Positions 1 to 7,481 are shown, counted from the first letter of the stretch. The stretch: DNA of 43,092 nucleotides from Catenulispora rubra (GCF_015356825.1 NZ_JAACYW010000073.1:1-43092), one strand, 5' to 3'. Numbers and translations: made by a program. Notes: a model not told the origin generated them from the letters alone.

Positions 1-2
1 CC

Positions 3-650
3 TCCGCGCCGCCGGACAACACCCCGCCGGCCGGCGCCACCGGGCAGGACCCGCCCCCTCCGGCCGGCACCCCGCAGTTCTATGTGCACGAGGGTGACAA
101 GGCGATAGCCCTGACCATCGACGACGGGCCCAGCTCCAAGTACACCCCGCAGGTGTTGGCGTTGCTGGCGCAGTACAAGATCGCGGCGACGTTCTGCATG
201 ATCGGCGAGAGTGCCGACAAGCACGCCTCGCTGGTGGCCGAGGTCAGCGCCGCAGGTCATCTGGTGGCGAATCACACCTGGACCCACCCGAACCTGTCGA
301 AGATGACGGCTGCACACATAGCCGCTGAGATCGAGCGCACCAACGACGCGATCACCAAAGGCGGCGCGAAGCAGCCGGTCCTGTTCCGTGCCCCCGGCGG
401 CAACTGGTCCCCGACCGTGTTCGAGGTCTGCGCCAAGCTGGGCCTGCGGCCCCTGGACTGGTCTGTCGATCCGCGCGACTGGTCACGCCCCGGCACCGAC
501 CACATTGTCCAGAACGTCATGAGTCACACCAAGACCGGCTCTATCATCCTGGAGCACGACGGCGGCGGGGACCGCTCCCAAACAGTCGCCGCGCTACAGA
601 GGTTCCTGCCGCAGCTACTCGAAGCTGGCTACCACTTCGTTCAGCCTTAA
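3..650 (+). CDS. Polysaccharide deacetylase (NodB homology), 5' end outside window
   Basis: The reading frame is open from the window edge, so the true start lies upstream. About 215 codons are visible. The first about 25 residues are a Pro/Ala/Gly-rich linker, typical of the stretch between a signal peptide or lipobox and a catalytic domain, which suggests an exported enzyme. The NodB domain follows with all five family motifs: TIDDGP (metal and base Asp), NHTWTHP (H-x3-H metal ligands), RAPGGNW, the DW/DPRDW segment and ILEHDGG with the catalytic His. Such enzymes remove N- or O-acetyl groups from chitin, peptidoglycan or xylan; the substrate cannot be told from sequence. The catalytic set is intact. 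Its last 12 codons overlap the 3' end of the convergent HAL-family gene. Confidence 0.93.
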   Translation, partial: SAPPDNTPPAGATGQDPPPPAGTPQFYVHEGDKAIALTIDDGPSSKYTPQVLALLAQYKIAATFCMIGESADKHASLVAEVSAAGHLVANHTWTHPNLSKMTAAHIAAEIERTNDAITKGGAKQPVLFRAPGGNWSPTVFEVCAKLGLRPLDWSVDPRDWSRPGTDHIVQNVMSHTKTGSIILEHDGGGDRSQTVAALQRFLPQLLEAGYHFVQP

Positions 651-2270
651 GAAGTCGAAACGCGGCCAGCCCTGCGCCAGCAGCTCTACCAACCTCCCGA
701 CGTCCTGTCCGAAGAACCGGTCCCCGGTCCCGGACGGCAGCACGGCCGCCACCTCGTCCAGCGCCCCGGCTAGCCGGTCCGCGTCGTGCGGGAGCCGGGC
801 ACCCAGGCCCCGGGCCTGTTGTAGCGCCAGCAACTCGCATGCCAGCACTTCGCGCAAGCCCTCGCTCGCCAACCGGCAGTCCTCTGCCGCCTCGACCGAG
901 AACGTCTGCGCATCCTCCTGGCCCGCCGACGTCTCCATCGTCCCGACGGTCGACGGCACGGCGAAGCGGCGCAGCGCGTGAACCACGCCGACCGCCCGCT
1001 TGTGCACCGGCGACAGTCCAGTGTGCGGACCGGGGTCGGGGGAGAGCTGCGCGTTCAGGCCGCTCGTCTTGGGATCGAGCATCCGGTGCAGCCGCGTCGC
1101 CCCGAGCTCCGCGGCCCCGATCACCGCCACCGTCAGGATGTGCAGGTGCGCCGCGAGGTCGTACCCGTGAAAGCCCGCCGTGCCCAGGAAACGGCCGCCG
1201 CCGTCCTCCTGCTCCACATACGCCGGGGAGTCGGTGATGCCCTCTAGCGCGCGCAAGACGGCCGCGTCCAGCATTGTCACCGCGCGGTCCAAGTGTGCCA
1301 GCACCTGGCCGGAAACCCGGAACGACACAGGCGGTTGCAGAGCGCGCGGCGCCACCTGCGTCCCGGCCAGCGCGAACAACTCGGCGCTCACCCGCCCCAG
1401 CACCTCGTCTCCCCGCGCCAGCACTGGGTCGATCGCGTCGTACGCCGCGCCGGTCAACGCGAACTCCGCCGCCACGATCGCCAAGCTCTGACGCAGCAGC
1501 GCACGGGCATCCTCGGCACGCAGAATCGCCAAAGCCGTTGTCACCGGCACGCCCTGAATCAGCGCCACGCCCTCCTTCGGGCCCAGCCGCAATGGCGCGA
1601 GACCCGCAGCCGCGAGCGCGGCCTCAGCCGGGACAGGCTCCGCGTCGGCCGCGACCGGCAGCGCATCCGCCGGGACCGACTCCGCAGTGGCAGTGGCAGC
1701 ACCGAAGCGAGGATCGGCCAGAACCAAGCCCCGACCGCTGATCGGCGCGGCCAAATGCGCCAGCGCCAGGATCTCGCCGGCGCTGCCCAGCCCGCTCCGC
1801 GGAATCGCCGGAAGCACATCGTGCGCGAGCATCGCGGCAAGCTGCTCGCACAGCGCCGCACTGACACCGCTGTCGTTGTTGAGGAACGTCCGCAGCCGCA
1901 CCGCGAGAACCGCTCGCGTCTCCTCCCTCGTCAGCCACGGCGCGCCGCCCGCAGACCGCGCGAGCATCAACGCCTCCTGATGCCGCGCCTGCTCCGCCTC
2001 GCCGAGCCGACGCTCGCTGAGGGCGCCCATTCCGGTGTTGACGCCGTATACCGGATCCCCGGACTCCAGAGCGTGCCGAACTTGGGCACGCCGCGCCGCG
2101 ATCCGGCCGGTCAACTCCGCGGATAGCTCCGGGACGGCGCCGACGCGTGCGATCCGCAGGACCTCAGCTGCCCCGAGATCGGCGGCCGACCCGATGCGGA
2201 GGCGACCGCCCGGCTGCTGCGCAGGCTGTCCGGGCTCTCCGAACTGGCCCAAGGGATCACGGCGCGTCAT
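615..2270 (-). CDS. Histidine/phenylalanine ammonia-lyase family protein with altered active site
   Basis: A 551-residue protein with full-length aromatic ammonia-lyase (HAL/PAL) architecture. It keeps the loop motif VYGVNTGMG (catalytic Tyr), the KEGVALI segment, an Arg in the PVSFR segment, and QED near the end. However, the segment that should read Ala-Ser-Gly-Asp-Leu, from which the MIO electrophile forms, reads Ser-Ala-Gly-Glu-Ile (GLGSAGEILALAHL). The middle serine is therefore Ala. Other usual catalytic positions also differ: ALxNG is ALIQG, the PYSLR Tyr is Val, GNFHG is AGFHG, and QEDH is QEDA. By family knowledge a canonical MIO lyase is unlikely, so the function is open. ATG at 2270 lies one base after the stop of the ornithine-cyclodeaminase-like gene, so the two are probably translationally coupled. 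Confidence 0.88.
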   Translation of the reverse strand: MTRRDPLGQFGEPGQPAQQPGGRLRIGSAADLGAAEVLRIARVGAVPELSAELTGRIAARRAQVRHALESGDPVYGVNTGMGALSERRLGEAEQARHQEALMLARSAGGAPWLTREETRAVLAVRLRTFLNNDSGVSAALCEQLAAMLAHDVLPAIPRSGLGSAGEILALAHLAAPISGRGLVLADPRFGAATATAESVPADALPVAADAEPVPAEAALAAAGLAPLRLGPKEGVALIQGVPVTTALAILRAEDARALLRQSLAIVAAEFALTGAAYDAIDPVLARGDEVLGRVSAELFALAGTQVAPRALQPPVSFRVSGQVLAHLDRAVTMLDAAVLRALEGITDSPAYVEQEDGGGRFLGTAGFHGYDLAAHLHILTVAVIGAAELGATRLHRMLDPKTSGLNAQLSPDPGPHTGLSPVHKRAVGVVHALRRFAVPSTVGTMETSAGQEDAQTFSVEAAEDCRLASEGLREVLACELLALQQARGLGARLPHDADRLAGALDEVAAVLPSGTGDRFFGQDVGRLVELLAQGWPRFDFLRLNEVVASFE

Positions 2271-2271
2271 A

Positions 2272-3312
2272 TCACCGATACCGCAGCATCGTGCCGACGT
2301 CAGCCTGCTCAGCCCGCTCCAGAATCAGCTGGCCGACCGCAACGTCGAGAATCGACAGCCCGCGATGCCACAACAAGATCCGCTCCTCCGGATTCTCCCG
2401 CCCGGGCTTCTGACCCGAGACCACCGCGCCGAGCTCGGCGTAAAGCGTCTCCATGGACAGCTTGCCGCTGTCCACGTGATGCCGCAGCGCGCCGAACCGG
2501 CCGGACTGGGCCTCGCGCCAGTCGTCGACGACGACCTTGTCCATGACGTCGAGCAGGTCCTCCGAAACGGCGCTGACCGTCCCATACGGCACGACGAACG
2601 CCCCCCGCTTCACCAGCCCCGGATGCAGCACCGGCGACGGCTCGGTGAGCCGCGTGGCCTCGACCAGGATGTCCGCGCCGTCGAACGCCTCGGCGGCGCT
2701 GTCGACGACGCGCACCGGCGTGTCGGTGGCCGCGCGCAGCTGTTCGGCGAAGGCCTCGCGCGACTCGGGACGCCGGCTCGTCACCCGGATCTCGTCGAGG
2801 TCGAACAGCGAGTCGAGCATCGTGACGTTGGAGAACGCCGTGCCGCGCGCGCCGACGTGGCCGAGTACCCGGGCGTCGGGGCGGGCCAGGTGCCGGGCGC
2901 CGACCGCGGTCATGGCGCCGGTACGGGCCTCGGTGATGAAGGTGGCGTCGATGATGGCGCGCGGGATGCCGTTGGTGGGGTCGTAGAGGGTGAGCAGCGC
3001 CAGCTCGCTGGGCAGCCCGAGCTGGAAGTTCGGCACGAAGTCCCCGACCACCTTCACCCCGCTGACGCCGTGGTCGCCGAGGGTGGAGACGTGCCCGCGC
3101 AGCACGTTGAAGTGGCCGACCCCGCCGTTGTTCGGGACCAGGTGCGTGCGCGGCTCGAACACGGTCTCGCCGCGGCCGTGCGCGGCGACGACGTTCTCGA
3201 CGGCGTCGATGATCTCCGCCTGGCCGATGCCCAGCTCCTCGACGTCCGGGCCGGACAGGAACCTGAGCCAGATGCCGTCTTTGCCGTCGTGCTGGGCCTG
3301 ATGAGGGTGCAT
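2272..3312 (-). CDS. Ornithine cyclodeaminase / mu-crystallin family protein
   Basis: A 346-residue protein, the usual length for the OCD/mu-crystallin family of NAD(P)-dependent enzymes acting on amino or imino acids. An N-terminal substrate-binding half (with VKVVGDFVPNF and a Thr-rich TEARTGAMTAVGARHLA segment) leads into a Rossmann fold marked by GHVGARGTAFSN, where the Gly-rich loop is GxxGARGTA. The conserved ADILVEAT segment follows. Members include ornithine cyclodeaminase, ketimine reductases and alanine dehydrogenases, and SbnB in diaminopropionate synthesis; which activity applies here is unknown. It sits directly before the atypical HAL-family gene with one base between stop and start, suggesting one amino-acid-derived pathway. 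GNAT lies 69 bases upstream on the same strand. Confidence 0.9.
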   Translation of the reverse strand: MHPHQAQHDGKDGIWLRFLSGPDVEELGIGQAEIIDAVENVVAAHGRGETVFEPRTHLVPNNGGVGHFNVLRGHVSTLGDHGVSGVKVVGDFVPNFQLGLPSELALLTLYDPTNGIPRAIIDATFITEARTGAMTAVGARHLARPDARVLGHVGARGTAFSNVTMLDSLFDLDEIRVTSRRPESREAFAEQLRAATDTPVRVVDSAAEAFDGADILVEATRLTEPSPVLHPGLVKRGAFVVPYGTVSAVSEDLLDVMDKVVVDDWREAQSGRFGALRHHVDSGKLSMETLYAELGAVVSGQKPGRENPEERILLWHRGLSILDVAVGQLILERAEQADVGTMLRYR

Positions 3313-3381
3313 AGGTGATCCCGTCCTACCGAACGCTGGTGGGTTTGTGGTCAGGGCGCGGTCCGGATCCCGGCCCGCGCA

Positions 3382-3882
3382 TCAGGAGCAGGCCCGCTGG
3401 TATTCCACCTGCTCCAGCGGGTTCCCGTCGCCGAAATCGTGCGTGGTCACGGCACCGGTCTCGGCGAACCCGGACTTGCTGTAGAACCGGCGCGACTGCG
3501 GCGTGTCCCGGAGTGTCCACAGATGGACGTGTGTGAATCCGCGTTCGCGCAGGTGGCGCAAGGTGTGGGTCATGAGTTCGGCGGCCACGCCGGTGCCCCA
3601 GCCGTCCGGGTGACTGTAGAAGCTGAAGATCTCCGCGGATCCCGGCCGGGTCGGCGACGGTACGCAGTAGGAGAGGGCGAGCGGGCGGCCGTCGACGGAC
3701 GCGACCAGCAACGTGCCGTCCTCGTCGGTGATCCGTTCATGCCAGCGCCCCAGCCGGTCCTCGACGCCTCGGGCGGCGAACTCGGGATCAAAGAACGGAG
3801 CATAGGCGACCGCCCAGGACGCGGAATGAATCCGTCCGAGCGCGTCCCCGTCCGCCGGGACGGCCAACCTGACCTCAATCAT
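3382..3882 (-). CDS. GNAT family N-acetyltransferase
   Basis: A 166-residue protein of single GNAT domain size. The acetyl-CoA pyrophosphate loop is visible as SHPDGWGTGVAAELM (motif A, x-x-G-x-G/A), preceded by a beta-4 strand (AEIFSFYSHP) and followed by the HLWTLRDTPQSRRFYSKSGF segment with the usual RFYxxxGF element. It would transfer an acetyl group from acetyl-CoA to an amine; the acceptor is unknown. It is on the same strand as the cyclodeaminase-like and HAL-like genes, 69 bases upstream, and may share their transcript, which would fit modification of an amino-acid product. That link is inference only. Confidence 0.88.
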   Translation of the reverse strand: MIEVRLAVPADGDALGRIHSASWAVAYAPFFDPEFAARGVEDRLGRWHERITDEDGTLLVASVDGRPLALSYCVPSPTRPGSAEIFSFYSHPDGWGTGVAAELMTHTLRHLRERGFTHVHLWTLRDTPQSRRFYSKSGFAETGAVTTHDFGDGNPLEQVEYQRACS

Positions 3883-3888
3883 CTGATC

Positions 3889-4572
3889 ATGCTAGCCGGG
3901 CCCGCCGTCCGGCCATTGACTCGATGGGTCCGGGCTCGATATATATCGAGCATCGAGCTATCGAGGTGGGCTCGGACACGGGGAGTCTTCGACGAGGCCG
4001 AGTCGCGGTGGCGGTGGCCGTCCGGGGCCGAGCGCGCCGACCTGTGCGCCGCGTCGTTGTACTTGCCACTCGGCTATGAGCACGTCGTCGGTGACCTGGA
4101 GCCTTCGAAGGCTGCGTTGCCGCTGGCCGCCGCGTTGGCCGCGCGGCCTGCTGCGGTGCTGGAACTGACGCCGCCCTTCGTCATCGCGGCGCTCGATCCG
4201 GTCAGCGGTGAGCTGTCTCTGCACACTGATGCCGTCAGTGTCGGCCGCTTGTACGAGCTGAGGTTCCCCGGCGGCTGGGTCACGGCGGTGCCCGGAGGCG
4301 CCGTGGTCCGCTACCGGCCCGAGGCCGGCGGCCGGCAGATCACGCGGCTGGACGCGGTCGCGGCCTGGGCGGAGGCCGGTCGCGGTGACGCGCTGCAGCC
4401 GGACCGGGTCGAGGCCATCGCCGAGATCAACGGCACGACCCGGCCGACGCCGCAGACGCCCGTCGACGTGCCACCGGCCGCCCCGAAGCGGCCGTTCGAG
4501 CCCGTGGTCAAGGTGCGGAGGGTGTCGTCGCGCTGGCTGCGGAAGGCGTCGATCCGCGTCGCGCCGAATTAG
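3889..4572 (+). CDS. Hypothetical protein; possible fragment of a class-II amidotransferase/asparagine-synthetase-like N-domain
   Basis: From about 3985 to 4572 the plus frame has strong G/C third-position bias and reads as a protein of about 195-227 residues. I do not recognise it firmly. The segment SGELSLHTDAVSVGRLYEL, then a GGWVTAVPGG turn and a RLDAVAAWAEAG helix, resembles the N-terminal glutaminase-like domain of actinobacterial asparagine-synthetase-type proteins such as lasso-peptide cyclases. No catalytic N-terminal Cys and no synthetase domain is present. ATG 3889 is only one candidate start: it has no clear ribosome site, and codons before about 3985 (cta, agg, aca, gga) look non-coding. 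The gene may have lost its 5' end. The C-terminus is basic (RWLRKASIR). Confidence 0.45.
   Translation: MLAGPAVRPLTRWVRARYISSIELSRWARTRGVFDEAESRWRWPSGAERADLCAASLYLPLGYEHVVGDLEPSKAALPLAAALAARPAAVLELTPPFVIAALDPVSGELSLHTDAVSVGRLYELRFPGGWVTAVPGGAVVRYRPEAGGRQITRLDAVAAWAEAGRGDALQPDRVEAIAEINGTTRPTPQTPVDVPPAAPKRPFEPVVKVRRVSSRWLRKASIRVAPN
3935..3950. promoter_or_regulatory. Perfect 16-bp palindrome CTCGATATATATCGAG
   Basis: The sequence CTCGATATATATCGAG is its own reverse complement and is strikingly AT-rich for this genome. It is followed at once by two more near-copies of ATCGAG/GCTATCGAG (3952-3964). It lies in the gap between the GNAT start (minus strand, 3882) and the first clearly coding codons of the plus-strand ORF. 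A dimeric repressor operator is the simplest reading; AT-rich CGATATATCG cores of this kind resemble PadR-type sites, but that assignment is a guess. Confidence 0.5.
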
Positions 4573-4619
4573 CGAGGTATCCGAACTGTCAGGGTATTGC
4601 GAGGACTTCGATCGGCACG

Positions 4620-4658
4620 GCAGAACCGGAGCCCGCACGCAGCGGACGCCGGTTCTGC
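4620..4658. terminator. Inverted repeat between convergent genes
   Basis: Ten-base arms GCAGAACCGG (4620-4629) and CCGGTTCTGC (4649-4658) enclose 19 bases that can themselves pair (CCGC/GCGG). It sits between the end of the plus-strand hypothetical ORF and the end of the minus-strand sugar dehydrogenase. It probably acts as a two-way terminator, although no T-run follows. Confidence 0.45.
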
Positions 4659-4673
4659 TCGCTCAAGCGGACG

Positions 4674-7289
4674 TCACTGTGTGGTGAGCGACGTGTCGTC
4701 GAGGATGAAGTTGGTGGTACCTCCGTTCTTGTCGGTCTCGGCGCCGATGAACTTCAGCGCGATGCTCTGTCCCGCGTAGGCGGACAGGTCCGCGGTGCGC
4801 TGCGCGTAGCCCGAGGCCTTGTTCAGGTTGGAGAAGGTGCCGAGTGTGCCGAGCACCGTGCCGGCCGAGTTCACCGCCTGCACCGTGAAGGTGTCGGGTT
4901 TGGCGGTCGTGGTCTTCTCGGTCGAGTCGATGTGCAGCCAGTAGGACAGCGTCGCCTTGCATCCCGAGGGCACCGCGACGGTCTGCGAGATGGTGTCAGT
5001 GTCCTTGCTCCCGTTCCCGTCGAACCACGCGACGTAAGAACCCGAGTGGGCCGGTTCCGCCGACGTGGCCTTGGTGATCGGGCTGAGGTTCAGCGTCGAG
5101 GTCTGCGTCCAGCCGGTCGCCCCGGATTCGAAGCCCGGGTTCGTCAGCAGCTGCGCCGACGAGCACGTGCTCGGCGTGAACGTCGCGGTGTACGTGGTGT
5201 CGGCGGTCGGGGTGACGGCGTGCGTCTGCGCGCCGCCGTCGGACCAGGAGGCGAACGTCTGCGCCGCGCCAGAGGCGTCGGTCTGGTTCGGCGCGGTCAG
5301 GTGCAGCTGGTAGCCGGCCCACGAGGTGACGGTCGCCGGGGTGGTGACCGTGCCGCCGGGGTCCACGTCGTCCTCGGCGATCCCGATCTTCAGCCCGGAC
5401 GGTTGCGACGCGAGACTGATGTGTACGAGCTGAGGATTGAAGTCCTGTTCGATCGTCTGTGTCACGCCGTTCGCGTCGGTCCCCGACAGGCAGACGAGCA
5501 GCCGGCTGTTCCCCTTGATCGCCGAGAACTCCTCCGCCGGCGGTGCGACGAACGACGTCGCCCCGTCGCCGGCCACCGGGTCCAGCACCGGGTGCACGTG
5601 GTTGATGTGGAACAGCCACACCTGCCAGGTCAGCGCCGAAGCCGGGAGGGTGGCGCCGCTGCCGGCGACCGCGGAACCGGACGGGGTGTAGGTCTGGCCG
5701 ACGGTGAACGTGCTGGTCGGGGTCGGGGAGCTGATGGTCAGCGCCGGTGGCGCGTCGTCGGTGCGGACCGTGCCGGTCGCCGGTGCCGAAGTGCCGCCGG
5801 CGCTGTTGGTCACGGTCAGCTTCGGCGTGAAGTTGCCGACCGTGGTGTAGGTGTGGGTGGTCGTCGGCGTCGTGGTGGTCGCCGTGGCGCCGTCGCCGAA
5901 GTCCCACTTGTAGGTGAGCGCGCGGCCGTTGGGGTCGCTGCTCGCCGATCCGTCGAAGGACACGGTGAACGGCGGCTTGCCCGCGGTGGTGGCGTGCGTC
6001 GAGCAGTAGTTGAGCAGCCCGCCGGCCGCGTTGGTGGTGAACGAGGCGTTCGGCGTCGTCGTCCCCGACGTCACCCTGTGGACGGTGCCGCCGATCAGGT
6101 CGGTGTAGTACAGCGCCTGCTGCGTGCCGGTCCCGCCCGGGCTCTGCGGTCCGAACCACATCGAGATCCCCGCCGCCCCGGCCGAGAACGTCTTCAAGCC
6201 GGTGCCGCTGGTCCCGGTGGCGTTGATCAGGTACTGGTTCTTCTTCACGTAGTCGCTGAACAGGTAGTCACCGTTGTAGGACGGGTTCCACGCCCCGTTC
6301 GGCACGAACGCGCCGCCGGTGATGGACCCGCGGCCGCCGCCCATGTTGTCGGCGTAGGAGAAGTACGGGTCGACGTACTTCGGGTTCGACGGGCTGCACG
6401 GCCCCTCGCAGTTCGGCCAGCCGTAGTTCCCACCGACCTTCAGCAGGTCGATCTCCTCGGTGGTGTTCTCGCCGACGTCGTCCACGAAGATCCGCGTCCC
6501 GGAGGCGTTCGGGTCCTGGGCGATCCGGAACGGGTTGCGGAAGCCGTAGGCGTAGATCTCCTGGCACTTGCCGGAGCTGATGGGACCGGTGGCGCAGCGG
6601 GCCGTGCCCGAGCCGCTGAACGGGTTCCCGGCCGGGATCGTGCCGTCCGGCTTGATCCGCAGGATCTTGCCGTTGAGCTTGGTCAGGTCCTGCGCGGCCT
6701 GGTTCGAGGGGTCGCAGCCCTCCAGGCAGTGCCCGTCGCCGACCGAGACGTACAGGTCGCCGTCCTTGCCGAAGACCAGGTCGCCGCCGTTGTGGAAGCC
6801 GTCGCCCTGGATGCCGTCGATCAGCACCTTCTCGCTGCCGGCCACGACGTGGTCCGTGGCGTCCAGGGTGAAGCGCGAGACCCGGTTGAAGCAGCTGCCG
6901 TTGGTGCTGTGGCTGTAGTACACGTAGATGAAGCCGTTGGCGGCGAACGCCGGATCGACCGCGACGCCGAGCATCCCGCGCTCGTCCTGGCCGGGCTGCT
7001 TGGCGCAGATGAAGCCGGATCCGTCGAGCGCGAGCGTCTGGGCGCCGGCGGTGCTGTAGGCGTAGAGCTCGCCCGGCTTCGTGGTCACGAGCATGCGGCC
7101 GTCGGGGGTGAAGCTCAGCCCGACCGGCAGCGTGACGTTGGCGACGACGGTGTCGGAGAAGCCGGTCGGCGGTGTCGCGACCGCGTTCCCGGCGACCGCG
7201 TACACCCCGAGCAGCGTCAGGGCCGCGGCCAGCGCCGATCGCAGGAGCAGGCCTGTCATCCGTGGTCTTTGGAGCCTTGGTCTTCTCAC
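4674..7289 (-). CDS. Secreted PQQ-dependent sugar (glucose/sorbosone) dehydrogenase with PKD and C-terminal beta-sandwich domains
   Basis: An 871-residue exported protein. A basic N-terminus (MRRPRLQRPRMTG) and hydrophobic stretch end in a likely signal-peptidase site near VATPP, about residue 40. Residues about 45-425 form a six-bladed GSDH beta-propeller, with LYVSVGDGHC, YGFRNPFRIA and GENTTEEIDLLKVGGNYGWP. A PKD domain follows (about 430-515; KWDFGDGA, HTYTTVGNFTPKLTV), then an Ig-like stretch with the unusual segment WLFHINHVHPVLD. The last about 150 residues begin LLTNPGFESG and look like a carbohydrate-binding jelly roll. The GTG at 7289 is preferred because GAGGAG lies 8 bases upstream; ATG 7259 has no such site. 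It is divergent from the Ebo-type operon and shares its palindromic operator. It probably oxidises a sugar outside the cell. Confidence 0.9.
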   Translation of the reverse strand: MRRPRLQRPRMTGLLLRSALAAALTLLGVYAVAGNAVATPPTGFSDTVVANVTLPVGLSFTPDGRMLVTTKPGELYAYSTAGAQTLALDGSGFICAKQPGQDERGMLGVAVDPAFAANGFIYVYYSHSTNGSCFNRVSRFTLDATDHVVAGSEKVLIDGIQGDGFHNGGDLVFGKDGDLYVSVGDGHCLEGCDPSNQAAQDLTKLNGKILRIKPDGTIPAGNPFSGSGTARCATGPISSGKCQEIYAYGFRNPFRIAQDPNASGTRIFVDDVGENTTEEIDLLKVGGNYGWPNCEGPCSPSNPKYVDPYFSYADNMGGGRGSITGGAFVPNGAWNPSYNGDYLFSDYVKKNQYLINATGTSGTGLKTFSAGAAGISMWFGPQSPGGTGTQQALYYTDLIGGTVHRVTSGTTTPNASFTTNAAGGLLNYCSTHATTAGKPPFTVSFDGSASSDPNGRALTYKWDFGDGATATTTTPTTTHTYTTVGNFTPKLTVTNSAGGTSAPATGTVRTDDAPPALTISSPTPTSTFTVGQTYTPSGSAVAGSGATLPASALTWQVWLFHINHVHPVLDPVAGDGATSFVAPPAEEFSAIKGNSRLLVCLSGTDANGVTQTIEQDFNPQLVHISLASQPSGLKIGIAEDDVDPGGTVTTPATVTSWAGYQLHLTAPNQTDASGAAQTFASWSDGGAQTHAVTPTADTTYTATFTPSTCSSAQLLTNPGFESGATGWTQTSTLNLSPITKATSAEPAHSGSYVAWFDGNGSKDTDTISQTVAVPSGCKATLSYWLHIDSTEKTTTAKPDTFTVQAVNSAGTVLGTLGTFSNLNKASGYAQRTADLSAYAGQSIALKFIGAETDKNGGTTNFILDDTSLTTQ

Positions 7290-7322
7290 GTTCCGATCTC
7301 CTCACCCGGTGGATTCCGACGA

Positions 7323-7341
7323 GTTAGGAAAGATTACTAAC
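7323..7341. promoter_or_regulatory. Operator palindrome, copy 1 (GTTAGGAAAGATTACTAAC)
   Basis: An imperfect inverted repeat with arms GTTAG and CTAAC and an inner AA/TT pair around a central G-containing core. It begins about 15 bases after the -10 box of the sugar dehydrogenase promoter. It matches the palindrome at 7460-7478 at 16 of 19 positions, so the same regulator probably binds both. TTAGGAAA-type palindromes are common before sugar-related secreted genes in streptomycetes; the regulator here is unknown and is not encoded next to the site. Confidence 0.65.
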
Positions 7342-7355
7342 GAGAAACGCTGGGA

Positions 7356-7384
7356 AATATATGAGATACGTTTCGGTCCGTCAA
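7356..7384 (-). promoter_or_regulatory. Promoter of the secreted sugar dehydrogenase gene
   Basis: Read on the minus strand, TTGACG (complement of 7379-7384) and TATATT (complement of 7356-7361) are 17 bases apart, a near-ideal housekeeping sigma-type promoter. The 19-bp palindrome at 7323-7341 lies just downstream of the -10 box, where a bound repressor would block initiation or early elongation. Confidence 0.65.
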
Positions 7385-7422
7385 GGGTCTGATTTGCGGG
7401 TTCCTATGGCGCTCACCGGGCA

Positions 7423-7451
7423 TTGACGGGCCTGCGGGCCGGCGCTACGGT
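7423..7451 (+). promoter_or_regulatory. Promoter of the Ebo-type operon
   Basis: TTGACG (7423-7428) and TACGGT (7446-7451) are separated by 17 bases. Transcription would start near 7458, directly at the palindrome 7460-7478. The seven downstream genes are so tightly coupled that this is probably the single promoter for the whole operon. Confidence 0.6.
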
Positions 7452-7459
7452 GCCATCCG

Positions 7460-7478
7460 GTTAGGAAAGTTACCTAAC
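7460..7478. promoter_or_regulatory. Operator palindrome, copy 2 (GTTAGGAAAGTTACCTAAC)
   Basis: Arms GTTAGG and CCTAAC with an inner AA/TT pair; one mismatched pair lies between arm and core. It starts 9 bases after the -10 box of the operon promoter. It is the same motif as at 7323-7341 in the same position relative to the opposing promoter, which argues for co-repression of the sugar dehydrogenase and the operon. Confidence 0.7.
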
Positions 7479-7481
7479 TAT

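Noticed and set aside
3439..3888. Upstream extension of the plus-strand hypothetical ORF across the GNAT gene
   Set aside because: The translation there is antisense to a well-supported acetyltransferase and shows no protein character.
4932..7340. An 802-codon open frame on the plus strand opposite the sugar dehydrogenase
   Set aside because: It is Arg/Gly/Val-rich with no domain signature and is a shadow of a gene with clear motifs; long antisense frames are expected at this GC content.
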